A stretch of 64,000 nucleotides of DNA from the NCBI RefSeq assembly GCF_024195295.1, contig NZ_JAMFTH010000001.1, positions 1,240,001 through 1,304,000 on the forward strand, given 5' to 3'. Positions within the stretch are counted from its first letter, which is position 1. Every line of letters begins with the position of its first letter. A program made the translations under genes and the position numbers. A model generated the notes under the pieces. It was not told the DNA's origin. It searched no databases and worked only from the letters and a program-made list of their open reading frames with translations. The DNA is from Gilvimarinus xylanilyticus. GTDB taxonomy: Bacteria; Pseudomonadota; Gammaproteobacteria; Pseudomonadales; Cellvibrionaceae. Shown here piece by piece: positions 28,670 to 38,516 of this stretch.

Positions 28670-29098
28670 TTATTGGGCGGCGATGGCCTGAATTTTCTGC
28701 ACCATGGCTTTCAGACCATTGCCCCGGGTCGAACTCAGGTGGTTCAGCAAATTAAGCTCGGCAAAATAGGCATCAATATCAAACGCACTGACCTCGGCCG
28801 GGGTTTTGCCGTTATAGGCCGCCAACACCACCGCCAGCAACCCTTTAACGATAAAGGCATCGCTGTCGGCGTAAAAGAACAATCGCCCATCGCGCGCCTC
28901 ACTGATCAGCCAGACCTGGCTCTGACAGCCGCGCACCAGATTTGCCTCGGTTTTGTGCTCCTCCGCCAGAGGCGGGAGCTCTTTACCCAAATCGATAATA
29001 TACTTGTAACGATCTTCCCAGCCGTCAAAAAAGCCCAGGGTATCGATAATATCGTCGGAGGTTACCTCTACACCAAATTCTGTCACGCCCTGCCCCAT
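28670..29098 (-). CDS. sufE: SufE sulfur-acceptor protein
   Basis: A 142-residue protein that takes persulfide sulfur from SufS and passes it to the SufBCD scaffold. The acceptor Cys is in LVRGCQSQVWL. GWEDRYKYIIDLGKELP at the N-terminus and FFAELNLLNHL-like sequence (YFAELNLLNHLSSTRGNG) near the end are family hallmarks. Here sufE is the last gene of the suf operon, adjacent to sufT with no gap. Confidence 0.95.
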   Translation of the reverse strand: MGQGVTEFGVEVTSDDIIDTLGFFDGWEDRYKYIIDLGKELPPLAEEHKTEANLVRGCQSQVWLISEARDGRLFFYADSDAFIVKGLLAVVLAAYNGKTPAEVSAFDIDAYFAELNLLNHLSSTRGNGLKAMVQKIQAIAAQ

Positions 29099-29638
29099 TT
29101 AAAAAAACATGCCCGTTTCAAGTTGCGCCTCTTCACTCATCATCTCGCGGCTCCAGGGCGGATCGAACACCAGCTCGACCTCTACCTCCTGGACATTGGG
29201 CACCCGGCCCACGCGGTACTCGACATCGCCCACCAGCACAGGGCCCATGCCGCAACCGGGCGCCGTTAATGTCATGGTGATACCCACGTGACCTCGATCC
29301 TGGTCGATATCCAGGGTATAGATAAGCCCCAGGTTGACCAAATCCACCGGAATTTCCGGGTCAAACACGGTTTTGAGAGCATCCCACACCTGGCTTTCGC
29401 GTATTTGGCCATCGCCCGGATCGGTAAAATTCAGCTGTTCGGGCTCCTTGCCGATCGCTTCGGCATCCAGGCCGTCTACCCGCACCATCTGTCCCTGAAA
29501 GCTCAGGGTATAGTTCCCCCCCAGCGCCTGGGTGATGGTAACAAAGGTGTCTTTGGGGATTGTCACAGGCGTACCGTCGGGCACTCGCCGTGCAGGGCAG
29601 TCAGCCAGAGTGACTACCATTTCGCGTTCTGCGGCCAT
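29099..29638 (-). CDS. sufT: Fe-S cluster assembly factor SufT (MIP18/DUF59)
   Basis: A 179-residue protein with a SufT-specific N-terminal domain (about 1-85) and a C-terminal DUF59 domain (WDALKTVFDPEIPVDLVNLG, then TAPGCGMGPVLVGDVEYRV). SufT helps deliver or mature Fe-S clusters. The conserved Cys of the TAPGCG loop is present. Its stop is directly followed by the sufE start, so they are translated together. It lies between sufA and sufE. Confidence 0.93.
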   Translation of the reverse strand: MAAEREMVVTLADCPARRVPDGTPVTIPKDTFVTITQALGGNYTLSFQGQMVRVDGLDAEAIGKEPEQLNFTDPGDGQIRESQVWDALKTVFDPEIPVDLVNLGLIYTLDIDQDRGHVGITMTLTAPGCGMGPVLVGDVEYRVGRVPNVQEVEVELVFDPPWSREMMSEEAQLETGMFF

Positions 29639-29646
29639 AGCTATTC

Positions 29647-30009
29647 CTAACCGATGTTAAAACTCTCTCCGCAGCCGCAGTAATCCCGGGCATTGGGGTT
29701 AATAAAGGCGAGCTGCCGATTGACACCCTCGGTGATAAAGTCGATTTTTGTGCCCGAAATCACCGGCAAACTGGCCGGGTCCAGATAGACCTCGACGCCA
29801 TCGGCCAATGAGATAACCTGATCGCCCGGCTCGGGCTGGGCCACCAAATCCAATACATACATGTAGCCCGTGCAACCGCTTTCTTTGATGGATAGACGCA
29901 CGCCTTTAGCGTCGCCGCTATCGGCGGCCAACTGCTTTCTAAAATGAGCGGCCGCCTGGTCGGTTATTTCTACCGGAGCGGCTTGCGGATCGAAATCTTG
30001 TACCGTCAT
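29647..30009 (-). CDS. sufA: A-type Fe-S carrier (SufA/IscA family)
   Basis: A 120-residue A-type carrier with the three conserved cysteines: one in KESGCTGYMY and two in the C-terminal CGCGESF. It moves clusters from the SufBCD scaffold to targets. The N-terminus is slightly long. The position between sufS and sufT favours the SufA role, although IscA and ErpA are close relatives. Confidence 0.92.
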   Translation of the reverse strand: MTVQDFDPQAAPVEITDQAAAHFRKQLAADSGDAKGVRLSIKESGCTGYMYVLDLVAQPEPGDQVISLADGVEVYLDPASLPVISGTKIDFITEGVNRQLAFINPNARDYCGCGESFNIG

Positions 30010-30022
30010 GGCAAACCTCGCC

Positions 30023-31246
30023 TTAGGCTAAGAACATTTTGGCTTTCTCGAGGCCCTGCATCAGCGCCTCGATATCTGCCTGAGTGTTGTAGAGACTGAA
30101 ACTCGCGCGCACGGTTCCCGGCAAGCCATACTGATCCATAATGGGTTGAGCGCAGTGATTCCCGGTGCGCACCGCAATGCCCTGCTGATCCAGAATCATG
30201 CCGATGTCTTGCGGGTGAGCAAAGTCGGCGACAAAACTCATTACCGCCACTTTGTTGGGCGAACACCCAACCAGGCGAAAACCACCCAGGTTGTTGAGCG
30301 CCAGCTCGGCCGATTGCAACAATTGCTTTTCATGGGCATCCGCCGCCTGGCGATCCAACCCCTGAATAAAATCCACCGCCGCTCCCATGCCAATAGCACC
30401 GGCGATATTGGGAGTACCTGCCTCAAACTTGTAAGGCAGCTTGTTGTAAACGGTGCCGGCAAAGCTGACCGACTCAATCATTTCCCCACCACCTTGATAA
30501 GGGGGCATCGAATCCAGCAGCTCGCGCTTACCGTAAAGCACACCCATACCGGTGGGGCCGAACATTTTATGGGCCGAAAAAACCAAAAAGTCACAATCGA
30601 GCTGCTGTACGTCCAGCGACCAGTGGGCGATAGACTGGGCGGCGTCCAATAACACCTTGGCCCCCACAGCGTGAGCCTTGGCAATAATCTCATCCACCGG
30701 GTTAATACTACCCAGAGCATTGGACACATGCCCCACAGAGACCATCTTCACCCGCTCGTCCAACAAGGCATCCAGCGCGTCCAAATCAATCACGCCCAAA
30801 TCGTCCACCGGAATCGGCTCGACCTGAGCGCCGCAGCTTTCAGCGATCATCTGCCAAGGCACAATATTCGAGTGGTGCTCCATAGCGGAGACCAATACGC
30901 GATCGCCCGCTTTTAAATGGGCGCGCCCCCAGCTCGCGGCTGCCAGATTAACCCCCTCGGTGGTGCCTCGTGTCCACAACACCTGCGCGCTGGACTCGGC
31001 ATTAATAAACGCCGCCACCTTGTTGCGTGCGCCTTCAAACTTTTCCGTGGCCCGATCACTCAGGGCGTGGGCGCCGCGGTGTACATTCGAGTTGTCAAAC
31101 CGGTAATAGTCAGCGATAGCCTCAATCACGCTTTCGGGTTTTTGCGTAGTTGCCGCATTATCCAAGTACACCAACGGGTGGCCATTGACCTGCTGCTGCA
31201 AAATCGGAAACTCGGCGCGTACCGCCTGGGCATCAAAGAGCGTCAA
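30023..31246 (-). CDS. sufS: cysteine desulfurase SufS
   Basis: A 407-residue PLP enzyme that extracts sulfur from cysteine for the SUF pathway. The PLP lysine is in FSAHKMFGPTG. The persulfide Cys is in RTGNHCAQP, with the short active-site loop typical of group II desulfurases that need SufE. The start is a TTG at 31246 preceded by GGAGG, which lies inside the end of sufD (14-base overlap). The open frame reaches 31288, but that extension is unlike the family. Confidence 0.95.
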   Translation of the reverse strand: MTLFDAQAVRAEFPILQQQVNGHPLVYLDNAATTQKPESVIEAIADYYRFDNSNVHRGAHALSDRATEKFEGARNKVAAFINAESSAQVLWTRGTTEGVNLAAASWGRAHLKAGDRVLVSAMEHHSNIVPWQMIAESCGAQVEPIPVDDLGVIDLDALDALLDERVKMVSVGHVSNALGSINPVDEIIAKAHAVGAKVLLDAAQSIAHWSLDVQQLDCDFLVFSAHKMFGPTGMGVLYGKRELLDSMPPYQGGGEMIESVSFAGTVYNKLPYKFEAGTPNIAGAIGMGAAVDFIQGLDRQAADAHEKQLLQSAELALNNLGGFRLVGCSPNKVAVMSFVADFAHPQDIGMILDQQGIAVRTGNHCAQPIMDQYGLPGTVRASFSLYNTQADIEALMQGLEKAKMFLA

Positions 31247-32543
31247 GGGTATCGGCCTCCAACTGCAACAGATCATTTTCGCGGCCAAACTGCTTTGCCA
31301 ACACGGGCAGCAGATAATTCATAACCGCCTCGTTTTGAATGTTTGAAATAAGTTCGTTAATAAAACCAAAACTCATCATGACCTGCGCCCGCTCTTTGTC
31401 GATACCGCGCGTCTGCAAGTAATAAATCGCCTCATCATCCAATTGCGCCACAGTAGCGCCGTGCGCACACTTGACGTCATCGGCGTAAATTTCCAGCTCG
31501 GGCTTGGTATCGATTTCGGCGCGGTTAGAGGTCAACAGGTTTTTGTTGGACAACTCCGCCAGGGTTTTCTGGGCGTCTGCAAATATGTGAATGCGGCCAT
31601 TAAACACCGCTTTGGCGCGATCGCCGATAATGCCGCGAAACACTTCGTTACTGGTGCAATGGGGCACACGGTGCTGGACATTCGTGTGGTAGTCCACCAC
31701 TTGTCGGCCGCGCGGCATGTAGACACCGTTAAGCTCCACGTGCGCTCCCGAACCGCGATGAATCAGCAGGTAATCGTTGCGGATTAATTCAGCGCCTTTA
31801 GCAATCGCAAAACCATCAAAGTGAGCGTCGCGCCCAAGCTCGACAAACACACCCCCGGCGTGGGTAATGCCTTCGTGCTCAAGATTCAGCCGATAGTGCT
31901 TAACCCGGGCGTTATCGCCCAAGACAATTTCAGTATGGGCGGTAACGAGATTCGCCTGATCGTCGGTAGCGGATAAAAACTGCTCGACCACTTCAGCCTC
32001 GGCGCCCGCCTCTAAAACCACTAGCACCCGGGTGGACGCTAAAAAGCTCTGCTCGCCGACAGAGTAATTAACCACATAAACAGGCTTATCGAGACTCTGC
32101 CCCGCTTTTACATGCACCACCAAACCTTCGGCCGAGGTCGCCTCGCCCAGGGCAGCGAACAAATGTGCCGAGCTGTCGGCCAAACGCCCCAAATGGTTTT
32201 GCAAAAGCGCTACTTGGTCGTCGTTAACACCGCTAAAGCTTGCCACCTCAGGCGGCAAGCTGTCCGACTGATCCGGGCTATACACGCCATTAATAAACAC
32301 CAGACGATAGGCATCGACATCTATCAGGTCGGCCTCGGGCACCTTGTAGCCTGAAGGCTCGGGCAGCTGAACGCTTTTGCCACTTAAAGCGCTAAGGGGT
32401 GTGTATTTCCACTGTTCAGTGCGACGGTTAGGCCAAGGCGTAGCAGCAAAGCGCTGAGCGCCGCGCTGACGCACACTGGCGAGCCAGTCCGGGGCCTGCT
32501 GCGAACCCGCAAGCGCCAAAGCGGCGGTTTGCAAATCCCCCAT
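31233..32543 (-). CDS. sufD: SufD subunit of the SufBCD scaffold
   Basis: A 436-residue scaffold subunit that pairs with SufB and the ATPase SufC. The right-handed beta-helix region and the C-terminal conserved CAHGATVAQLDDEAIYYLQ (functional His) are present. RTEQWKYTPL near the N-terminus is the usual SufD entry motif. It overlaps sufC by one base (TAATG). Confidence 0.95.
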   Translation of the reverse strand: MGDLQTAALALAGSQQAPDWLASVRQRGAQRFAATPWPNRRTEQWKYTPLSALSGKSVQLPEPSGYKVPEADLIDVDAYRLVFINGVYSPDQSDSLPPEVASFSGVNDDQVALLQNHLGRLADSSAHLFAALGEATSAEGLVVHVKAGQSLDKPVYVVNYSVGEQSFLASTRVLVVLEAGAEAEVVEQFLSATDDQANLVTAHTEIVLGDNARVKHYRLNLEHEGITHAGGVFVELGRDAHFDGFAIAKGAELIRNDYLLIHRGSGAHVELNGVYMPRGRQVVDYHTNVQHRVPHCTSNEVFRGIIGDRAKAVFNGRIHIFADAQKTLAELSNKNLLTSNRAEIDTKPELEIYADDVKCAHGATVAQLDDEAIYYLQTRGIDKERAQVMMSFGFINELISNIQNEAVMNYLLPVLAKQFGRENDLLQLEADTLDAL

Positions 32544-33292
32544 TAGGCCACCTCGCCTTCAAGCCAGCCGTACCCCTTGGCCTCAAGCTCCTTAGCCAGA
32601 GACTTATCGCCAGATTTTACAATCTTGCCATCGGCCAATACATGTACGTAATCTGGAACGATGTAATCGAGTAGGCGCTGGTAGTGAGTCACCACAATAA
32701 AGCTACGCTCGGGACTGCGCATGGCATTAACGCCATCGGCAACGGTTTGCAGGGCATCGATATCCAAGCCCGAATCAGTTTCGTCCAAAATGCACAACTT
32801 GGGTTCGAGCAGCATCATTTGCATAATTTCGTTGCGCTTTTTCTCGCCGCCCGAAAAACCTTCATTAACGCCGCGCTTTAAAAAACCCTGGTCCAGCTTT
32901 ACTTTTTTGCTGGTTTCGCGCGCGAGCTTCATAAACTCGACACTGGAAAGCTCGGGCTTGCCCTGATGGGTGCGCACGGCATCGACCGAGGCTTTTAAAA
33001 ATTCCATGTTGCTGACGCCCGGAATTTCCACCGGATACTGAAACGCCAAGAACAAGCCCGCACGGGCGCGCTCTTCGACGTCCATCTCCAATAAGTTTTC
33101 TCCGTCGAATTGCGCCGAACCTTCGGTTACTTCAAAGGCTTCACGACCGGCTAACACGCTACCCAGGGTACTTTTACCCGCACCGTTGGGGCCCATTATC
33201 GCGTGCACTTCGCCGGGCTTAACGTCTAAGCCCAGGCCTTTCAAAATCTGTTTGTCTTCTACACTTGCGCAGAGGTTGTTAATGCTCAGCAT
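32543..33292 (-). CDS. sufC: SufC ATPase of the SUF complex
   Basis: A 249-residue ABC-type ATPase without a membrane partner that drives structural changes in SufBCD. Walker A is GPNGAGKST, the signature is FSGGEKKRNEI, and Walker B is LCILDETDSGLD, where the conserved Glu is followed by TDSGLD as in SufC. The H-loop is VVTHYQRLL. The length is standard. It is coupled to sufD. Confidence 0.97.
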   Translation of the reverse strand: MLSINNLCASVEDKQILKGLGLDVKPGEVHAIMGPNGAGKSTLGSVLAGREAFEVTEGSAQFDGENLLEMDVEERARAGLFLAFQYPVEIPGVSNMEFLKASVDAVRTHQGKPELSSVEFMKLARETSKKVKLDQGFLKRGVNEGFSGGEKKRNEIMQMMLLEPKLCILDETDSGLDIDALQTVADGVNAMRSPERSFIVVTHYQRLLDYIVPDYVHVLADGKIVKSGDKSLAKELEAKGYGWLEGEVA

Positions 33293-33337
33293 GATTTCAT
33301 TGTCTCGTGTTGAACAGGATTACCTGTTATTTGTTCG

Positions 33338-34774
33338 TTAACCCACCGAACCTTCAAGGCTCACTTCCAGTAACTTGCCCGCCTCGACGGCGAACTCCAT
33401 GGGCAACTCTTTAAACACTTCGCGGCAAAAACCGTTTACGATCATAGACACGGCTTTTTCCGGGTCCAGCCCGCGCTGCTGACACAGAAACATTTGATCG
33501 TCACTCACCTTGGAGGTGGTTGCTTCGTGCTCGATAACCGCGCTGGGGTTTTTGCTTTCGATATAGGGAAAGGTGTGCGCCCCACACTTATCGCCAATCA
33601 ACAGCGAGTCGCACTGGGTAAAGTTACGCGCGCCGTCGGCACCGGGATTCATACGGACCAAACCGCGGTAGCTACTATCGCTTTTACCTGCCGAAATACC
33701 TTTGGCAATAATGGTCGAGCGAGTGTTTTTCCCAATGTGAATCATCTTGGTGCCGGTGTCGGCTTGCTGATGGTTATTGGTAAGCGCTACCGAGTAGAAC
33801 TCACCCACACTGTTATCGCCACGCAACACACAGCTGGGATATTTCCAAGTGACCGCAGAGCCGGTTTCCACCTGCGTCCAGCTTATTTTCGCACTGGTGT
33901 GGCAAACCCCGCGCTTGGTCACAAAGTTGTAAATGCCGCCCTTGCCGTCTTCGTCACCCGGATACCAGTTTTGCACCGTGGAGTACTTAATTTCGGCGTT
34001 ATCTTTTGCCACCAGCTCAACCACAGCGGCGTGCAATTGGTTTTCATCACGCATGGGCGCGGTGCAGCCTTCGAGGTAGCTTACGTAAGCGCCCTCTTCG
34101 GCGACGATTAAGGTACGCTCAAACTGCCCGGTATTTTGCTCGTTAATCCGAAAATAAGTAGACAGCTCCATGGGGCAGCGCACCCCTTTGGGGATGTACA
34201 CGAACGAACCGTCGGAAAACACAGCCGAGTTAAGTGCGGCAAAATAGTTATCTTTTTGCGGCACCACTGAACCCAAGTGTTTTTTCACCAGCTCAGGGTA
34301 TTTTTCCACTGCCTCGCTGATCGAGCAAAACAAAACGCCCGCCTCTTCCAGTTTTTCGCGGAAGGTGGTGACCACGCTGACCGAGTCAAACACCACATCC
34401 ATGGCCACCCCGGCAAGCATTTCCTGCTCGTGCAGAGGAATGCCCAGCTTTTCGTAGGTCTCCAGCAGCTTGGGGTCTACTTCGTCCAAACTTTTGGGTT
34501 TATCGTCCATACTTTTGGGCGATGAAAAGTAAGAAATAGACTGATAATCCACTTTGGGATAATCCACGTGAGCCCACTCGGGCTCATCCATTTCCTGCCA
34601 GGCGCGAAACGCTTGTAAACGCCACTCGAGCAACCACTCGGGCTCGTTCTTTTTGGCGGAAATAAAGCGCACCACGTCTTCGTTAAGACCCGGCGGGATC
34701 GTATCTGTGTCAATCGCTGTGTGAAAACCCGCAGCGTATTCTTTTCTGATAAGGTGCTCTACCTGTTCAGACAT
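33338..34774 (-). CDS. sufB: SufB subunit of the SufBCD scaffold
   Basis: A 478-residue core scaffold protein. The cluster-assembly Cys is in [13 protein letters not shown], and the nearby Glu of that segment fits the proposed ligand set. The N-terminal helical region ([16 protein letters not shown]) and the beta-helix ([22 protein letters not shown]) are typical. It starts the sufBCDSATE block, 110 bases after the IscS-type desulfurase gene. Confidence 0.97.
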   Translation of the reverse strand: MSEQVEHLIRKEYAAGFHTAIDTDTIPPGLNEDVVRFISAKKNEPEWLLEWRLQAFRAWQEMDEPEWAHVDYPKVDYQSISYFSSPKSMDDKPKSLDEVDPKLLETYEKLGIPLHEQEMLAGVAMDVVFDSVSVVTTFREKLEEAGVLFCSISEAVEKYPELVKKHLGSVVPQKDNYFAALNSAVFSDGSFVYIPKGVRCPMELSTYFRINEQNTGQFERTLIVAEEGAYVSYLEGCTAPMRDENQLHAAVVELVAKDNAEIKYSTVQNWYPGDEDGKGGIYNFVTKRGVCHTSAKISWTQVETGSAVTWKYPSCVLRGDNSVGEFYSVALTNNHQQADTGTKMIHIGKNTRSTIIAKGISAGKSDSSYRGLVRMNPGADGARNFTQCDSLLIGDKCGAHTFPYIESKNPSAVIEHEATTSKVSDDQMFLCQQRGLDPEKAVSMIVNGFCREVFKELPMEFAVEAGKLLEVSLEGSVG

Positions 34775-34884
34775 CTTTCACCTCTTCTTCACCTCGCGTG
34801 AAGTGGCAGGCTTTGCCCGCCGTGCTAATCACTTGCAGCTTATGGCTGCGCGAAAGCGGTTTTCTCAACCGTCTTGTTTAACTT

Positions 34885-36027
34885 TTAACTGGCCTTGGTG
34901 TGCAACTTGCCGACCACGTCGATAATGTGCGCGATTGCCTGCTGCACCTGTTGCTCGTCGGTGTAACGCCCTAAACTGATTCGCAGAGACGATAGCGCTT
35001 CGGCATCACTTAAACCGATGGCCTTTAACACATAACTGGGCGACATCGTGGCCGATGTGCAGGCCGAACCGGAGGAAACAGCCAAACGCCGCAAACTAAG
35101 CAACAGCATCTCGCCATCGACACCGTCAAAGGCGACATTTAAATGGCTGTACAACCGATCACTGGGGTGGCCGTTTAAACGCACCCCCGGCAAATTCTTT
35201 ATGCCTTGCCAGAGCGTATCCCGCAGCGCGCCAATATTCGCCCGGTCGCGCTCCATATTCTGCTCTGCAAGTTCACACGCTAACCCCATGCCCACACACT
35301 GGTGGGTAGGCAGAGTCCCCGAGCGCATTCCTCGCTCGTGACCGCCACCGTGAATCTGTGCCATCACGTTAATCTCGGGGCTGCGGCGCACATAAAGTGC
35401 ACCGATACCCTTGGGGCCATAGAGCTTGTGCGCCGACACCGATAACAGATCAACACCCAGAGCTTTAACATCTACGGGAATTTTTCCCACGGCTTGTGCC
35501 GCGTCCACATGCAGCAAGCACTGGTGCTTACGACACACCTGGGCAATCTCGGCAATCGGATTGAGGGTGCCCAGCTCATTGTTGGCGAACATAACGCTCA
35601 CCAGGCGCGTATTGCGCCGAATACTGGCCTCCACCGCCTCCGCACTCACCTGCCCGGTGGTATCGGGCTCGACATACGAGACCTCGGCCCCTTGCCCCGC
35701 CAACCATTCAGCCGGGTCCAATACGGCTTTGTGCTCAATGGCGGAGACCAGCAAATGATCGCCCGGCTGGCACAAGCCTTTTAGCGCCAAATTGTTTGAC
35801 TCGGTCGCGCCGCTGGTCCAGACAACTTCCCGCGCATCGGCGCCCAGTAAAGCCGCCACCTGGCCGCGCGCGGCTTCCACCGCCTCTTCGGCCTGCCACC
35901 CGTACAGGTGCGAGCGCGAGGCGGGGTTGGCAAATTTACCGTCCCGTTCCAGGCACTCACTCATGGCTTGGGCCACCTGAGAGTCAACCGGGGTGGTGGC
36001 GGCGTAATCTAAATAGATTGGCTGCAT
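34885..36027 (-). CDS. IscS/NifS-type cysteine desulfurase
   Basis: A 380-residue group I cysteine desulfurase. It opens with YLDYAATTPVD, carries the PLP lysine in SVSAHKLYGPKG, and has the persulfide Cys in SSGSACTSATMSPSYVL on a long loop. It is distinct from the SufS enzyme in the same operon, so two desulfurases are encoded side by side. It follows iscR by 12 bases. Group I enzymes can also serve tRNA thiolation, which may be why it is kept. I would call it iscS by position, but without iscU nearby the symbol is uncertain. Confidence 0.93.
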   Translation of the reverse strand: MQPIYLDYAATTPVDSQVAQAMSECLERDGKFANPASRSHLYGWQAEEAVEAARGQVAALLGADAREVVWTSGATESNNLALKGLCQPGDHLLVSAIEHKAVLDPAEWLAGQGAEVSYVEPDTTGQVSAEAVEASIRRNTRLVSVMFANNELGTLNPIAEIAQVCRKHQCLLHVDAAQAVGKIPVDVKALGVDLLSVSAHKLYGPKGIGALYVRRSPEINVMAQIHGGGHERGMRSGTLPTHQCVGMGLACELAEQNMERDRANIGALRDTLWQGIKNLPGVRLNGHPSDRLYSHLNVAFDGVDGEMLLLSLRRLAVSSGSACTSATMSPSYVLKAIGLSDAEALSSLRISLGRYTDEQQVQQAIAHIIDVVGKLHTKAS

Positions 36028-36039
36028 ACGGCCCCCACC

Positions 36040-36513
36040 TTAGGAAATATCACTGCAGGCGATCTGCTGCTCGAAATGACGGCTATCCTGACGTTCGCAA
36101 ACGTTTTGAATGTCCCGCCGGGACACCAGATCGGCCAGGGTAATACCATTGAGAAAATCGTGTATCTGTCGACTCAGGTCCTGCCACAGATGATGGGTAA
36201 TACAGATCTCCCCATCCTGACAGTCGCCCTTACCCTGACACTTGGTCGCATCCAGCGATTCGCTGACCGCATCCACCACATGGGCAATAGAGACACTGGA
36301 TGCCTCTACCGCCAAACGATATCCGCCGCCTGGGCCGCGCACACTCTGCACCAGAGCTTCGCGGCGCAACTTGGAAAACAGCTGCTCTAGATAAGACAGA
36401 GAAATACCCTGCCGCTCGGAAATATCGGCAAGACTGACCGGCCCTGCACCACAGTGCAGCGCGAGATCCAACATGGCTGTTACCGCGTAGCGGCCTTTGG
36501 TAGTCAATCGCAT
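36040..36513 (-). CDS. iscR: Rrf2-family Fe-S regulator IscR
   Basis: A 157-residue winged-helix regulator ([19 protein letters not shown]; recognition region [13 protein letters not shown], wing GPGGGYRL). Cluster ligands are three Cys and a His in [16 protein letters not shown], the IscR pattern. With a 2Fe-2S cluster it represses its own promoter; apo-IscR activates other targets. A matching operator lies 55-80 bases upstream of its start. It heads the desulfurase-suf operon, so it probably controls suf as isc is controlled elsewhere. Confidence 0.95.
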   Translation of the reverse strand: MRLTTKGRYAVTAMLDLALHCGAGPVSLADISERQGISLSYLEQLFSKLRREALVQSVRGPGGGYRLAVEASSVSIAHVVDAVSESLDATKCQGKGDCQDGEICITHHLWQDLSRQIHDFLNGITLADLVSRRDIQNVCERQDSRHFEQQIACSDIS

Positions 36514-36568
36514 GGTAGCTAAGTGTGACGTTCAGCGGATTGCGGCGCCTTCTGGTTAAGGCTCCATA

Positions 36569-36593
36569 ATAACTGAGTATTTTACTCAACTAT
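36569..36593 (-). promoter_or_regulatory. IscR type 1 operator in the iscR-suf promoter
   Basis: On the minus strand this 25-base imperfect palindrome starts ATAGTTGAGTAAAAT and ends ACTCAGTTAT. It agrees at most positions with the type 1 IscR consensus (ATA-YYGACT-AT-rich-AGTC-TAT). It contains a -35-like TTGAGT. Negative autoregulation is the expected outcome. Confidence 0.75.
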
Positions 36594-36669
36594 TCCGCGA
36601 ATTCCAAGTCCCGCGCCATCTGGGCGCCCTGGCGGGCGCATTGAAGGTCGGGGGGTTGCCCCACACCGA

Positions 36670-37455
36670 CTAGGCGTCAGCGTCGTCGGAGCGATCCGCC
36701 AGCTTGCGCTCGGCATGAAAGATGTAGTTTTGGGTAGCCGTCAGCACACCGCGCAAAATGGACAACTCCATCTCATCCAGGCGGATGCGGTTGTAAAGAC
36801 GACGCAGGCGGGTCATGGTCTGGCGCGGATTGTCGGGCTCGAGAAAGCCTAGATCTTCCAAAGTACCCTGCAAATGTTCGTAATAACGCTCCAGGGCGTC
36901 GACCTTGGCGGGCGGCACATCCCAATCACTAAAACTTGGGGCCTTGCCCTCTTTGTGCGTCAGCCACGCCATGCGCAACTCGTAGGACAGCACCTGAACC
37001 GCCGCCGCCAAATTGAGTGAGCTGTATTCTTCGTTGGCGGGAATATGGACATGATAGTGGCACTTGTGCAGCTCCTCATTGGTCAAGCCGCGGTCTTCGC
37101 GACCGAACAAGATCGCCACCTCGTGCGCCTCGGCCTCGTGAATGGCTTTTTCGGCACATTCGCGCGGATTAACCAGCGGCCAAGGAATACGGCGTTCGCG
37201 CGCGCTGGTGCCCACCACCAGGCCACACCCGGCAATGGCTTCGTCCAGAGTTTCAACCACTACCGCATTATCCAGCACATCCAGCGCACCGGCGGCGCGC
37301 CACACCGCTTTTTCGGCGGGAAACTCTTTGGGGGCAACCAGGTACAGGCGCGATAAACCCATATTCTTGAGCGCCCGTGCGGCGCCCCCAATATTGCCCG
37401 GGTGGGAGGTATTCACCAAAACCACTCGTACATTATCCAGCAGCTGTTCACTCAT
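36670..37455 (-). CDS. trmJ: tRNA Cm32/Um32 methyltransferase TrmJ
   Basis: A 261-residue SPOUT methyltransferase that 2'-O-methylates position 32 of certain tRNAs. It begins VRVVLVNTSHPGNIGGAARALKNMG. The knot region shows ALLFGRED-like VAILFGREDRGLTNEEL and IPANEEYSSLNLAAAVQVLSYE. A helical C-terminal extension (MTRLRRLYNR) is typical. It is upstream of iscR and divergent from suhB, the conserved arrangement. Confidence 0.96.
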   Translation of the reverse strand: MSEQLLDNVRVVLVNTSHPGNIGGAARALKNMGLSRLYLVAPKEFPAEKAVWRAAGALDVLDNAVVVETLDEAIAGCGLVVGTSARERRIPWPLVNPRECAEKAIHEAEAHEVAILFGREDRGLTNEELHKCHYHVHIPANEEYSSLNLAAAVQVLSYELRMAWLTHKEGKAPSFSDWDVPPAKVDALERYYEHLQGTLEDLGFLEPDNPRQTMTRLRRLYNRIRLDEMELSILRGVLTATQNYIFHAERKLADRSDDADA

Positions 37456-37594
37456 GATCTAATCTCGGTCGGTGCGCGGCGCGCTCAAAACGCGGCATTC
37501 TAGCAAAGTTGCCCTAATTGGCGTAGGGGCGACGCTATGAATCTGCCCGCTCGTACTGGCAAAGCCTTCAATTGACACTCAGCGGTGGTTTTTC

Positions 37595-37623
37595 TTGGTG
37601 CCACTGGCCGGTATTGCTATAAT
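37595..37623 (+). promoter_or_regulatory. suhB promoter
   Basis: TTGGTG (37595-37600), a 17-base spacer ending in TTGC, and a perfect TATAAT (37618-37623) form a strong sigma-70 promoter with an extended -10, 59 bases before the suhB start. Confidence 0.7.
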
Positions 37624-37682
37624 CGCCGCCTCTGGCCTAACCGGCCCCGTTCTTTAAGTTATTTTTCCAAATATGGTGCCCC

Positions 37683-38486
37683 ATGGAACCCATGCTGAAT
37701 ATTGCCCTGCGCGCGGCGCGCAAGGCCGGCGAATTGATCGAGCGCGCTACCGAGCGCCTGGACGTTGTCGCCATCGAAGAGAAAAGTCGCAATGATTTTG
37801 TCACCGAAGTGGACAAAGCGGCCGAGAAAGAAATTATCTACCACCTGAAAAAGGCCTACCCCGATCACAGCATTCTGGGTGAAGAAGGCGGCTCCCAGCC
37901 CGGCAGCAATACCGATATCGAGTGGATTATCGATCCGCTGGACGGCACCACCAATTTTATTCACGGCATTCCCCACTTTTCCGTGTCCATCGCTTGCCGC
38001 ATTAAGGGCCAGCTGGAGCACGCCGTGGTCTACGACCCCATCAAACGCGAAGAATTTACCGCCAGTCGCGGTCGCGGCGCAGCCCTTAATGGTCGCCGCA
38101 TCCGCGTCAGCAACCGCAAGGGCCTTCCCGGCGCATTAATCGGTACCGGCATTCCCTTTAGCGGTTACGCGCTGGAGCATATTTCGGCCTACCTGGCTGC
38201 GGTACAGGAAATTGCCGGGCAAACATCGGGCATTCGCCGCCCGGGTTCGGCAGCACTGGATTTGGCTTACGTGGCCGCTGGTCGTTTCGACGCGTTTTGG
38301 GAAATGAACCTAAACCAGTGGGATACCGCCGCCGGTCTATTATTGGTTAAAGAAGCGGGCGGCCTGGTCAGCGACTTTAACGGCGGCAACACACACTTTG
38401 AAACCGGCCATGTGGTCTGCGGAAGCCCCAAAGTATTTAAGCCGGTACTGCAAATTGTGAAAAAGCATATGGGGCATATTCGCTAA
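37683..38486 (+). CDS. suhB: inositol-1-monophosphatase SuhB
   Basis: A 267-residue Mg-dependent phosphatase that in E. coli also works as a factor in rRNA transcription antitermination. Metal ligands are seen in LGEEGG, WIIDPLDGTTNFIHGIP and LNQWDTAAGLLLVKEAGG. Length and the opening MEPMLNIALRAARKAGELI are standard. It is divergent from trmJ. Confidence 0.96.
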   Translation: MEPMLNIALRAARKAGELIERATERLDVVAIEEKSRNDFVTEVDKAAEKEIIYHLKKAYPDHSILGEEGGSQPGSNTDIEWIIDPLDGTTNFIHGIPHFSVSIACRIKGQLEHAVVYDPIKREEFTASRGRGAALNGRRIRVSNRKGLPGALIGTGIPFSGYALEHISAYLAAVQEIAGQTSGIRRPGSAALDLAYVAAGRFDAFWEMNLNQWDTAAGLLLVKEAGGLVSDFNGGNTHFETGHVVCGSPKVFKPVLQIVKKHMGHIR

Positions 38487-38516
38487 ACACGCCCTGCGAG
38501 CGTGCCGGATATCCGG

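Noticed and set aside
36603-36669. GTCGG...CCCC hairpin after trmJ as a terminator
   Set aside because: A stem can be drawn just after the trmJ stop, but no T-run follows, so support is too weak to list.
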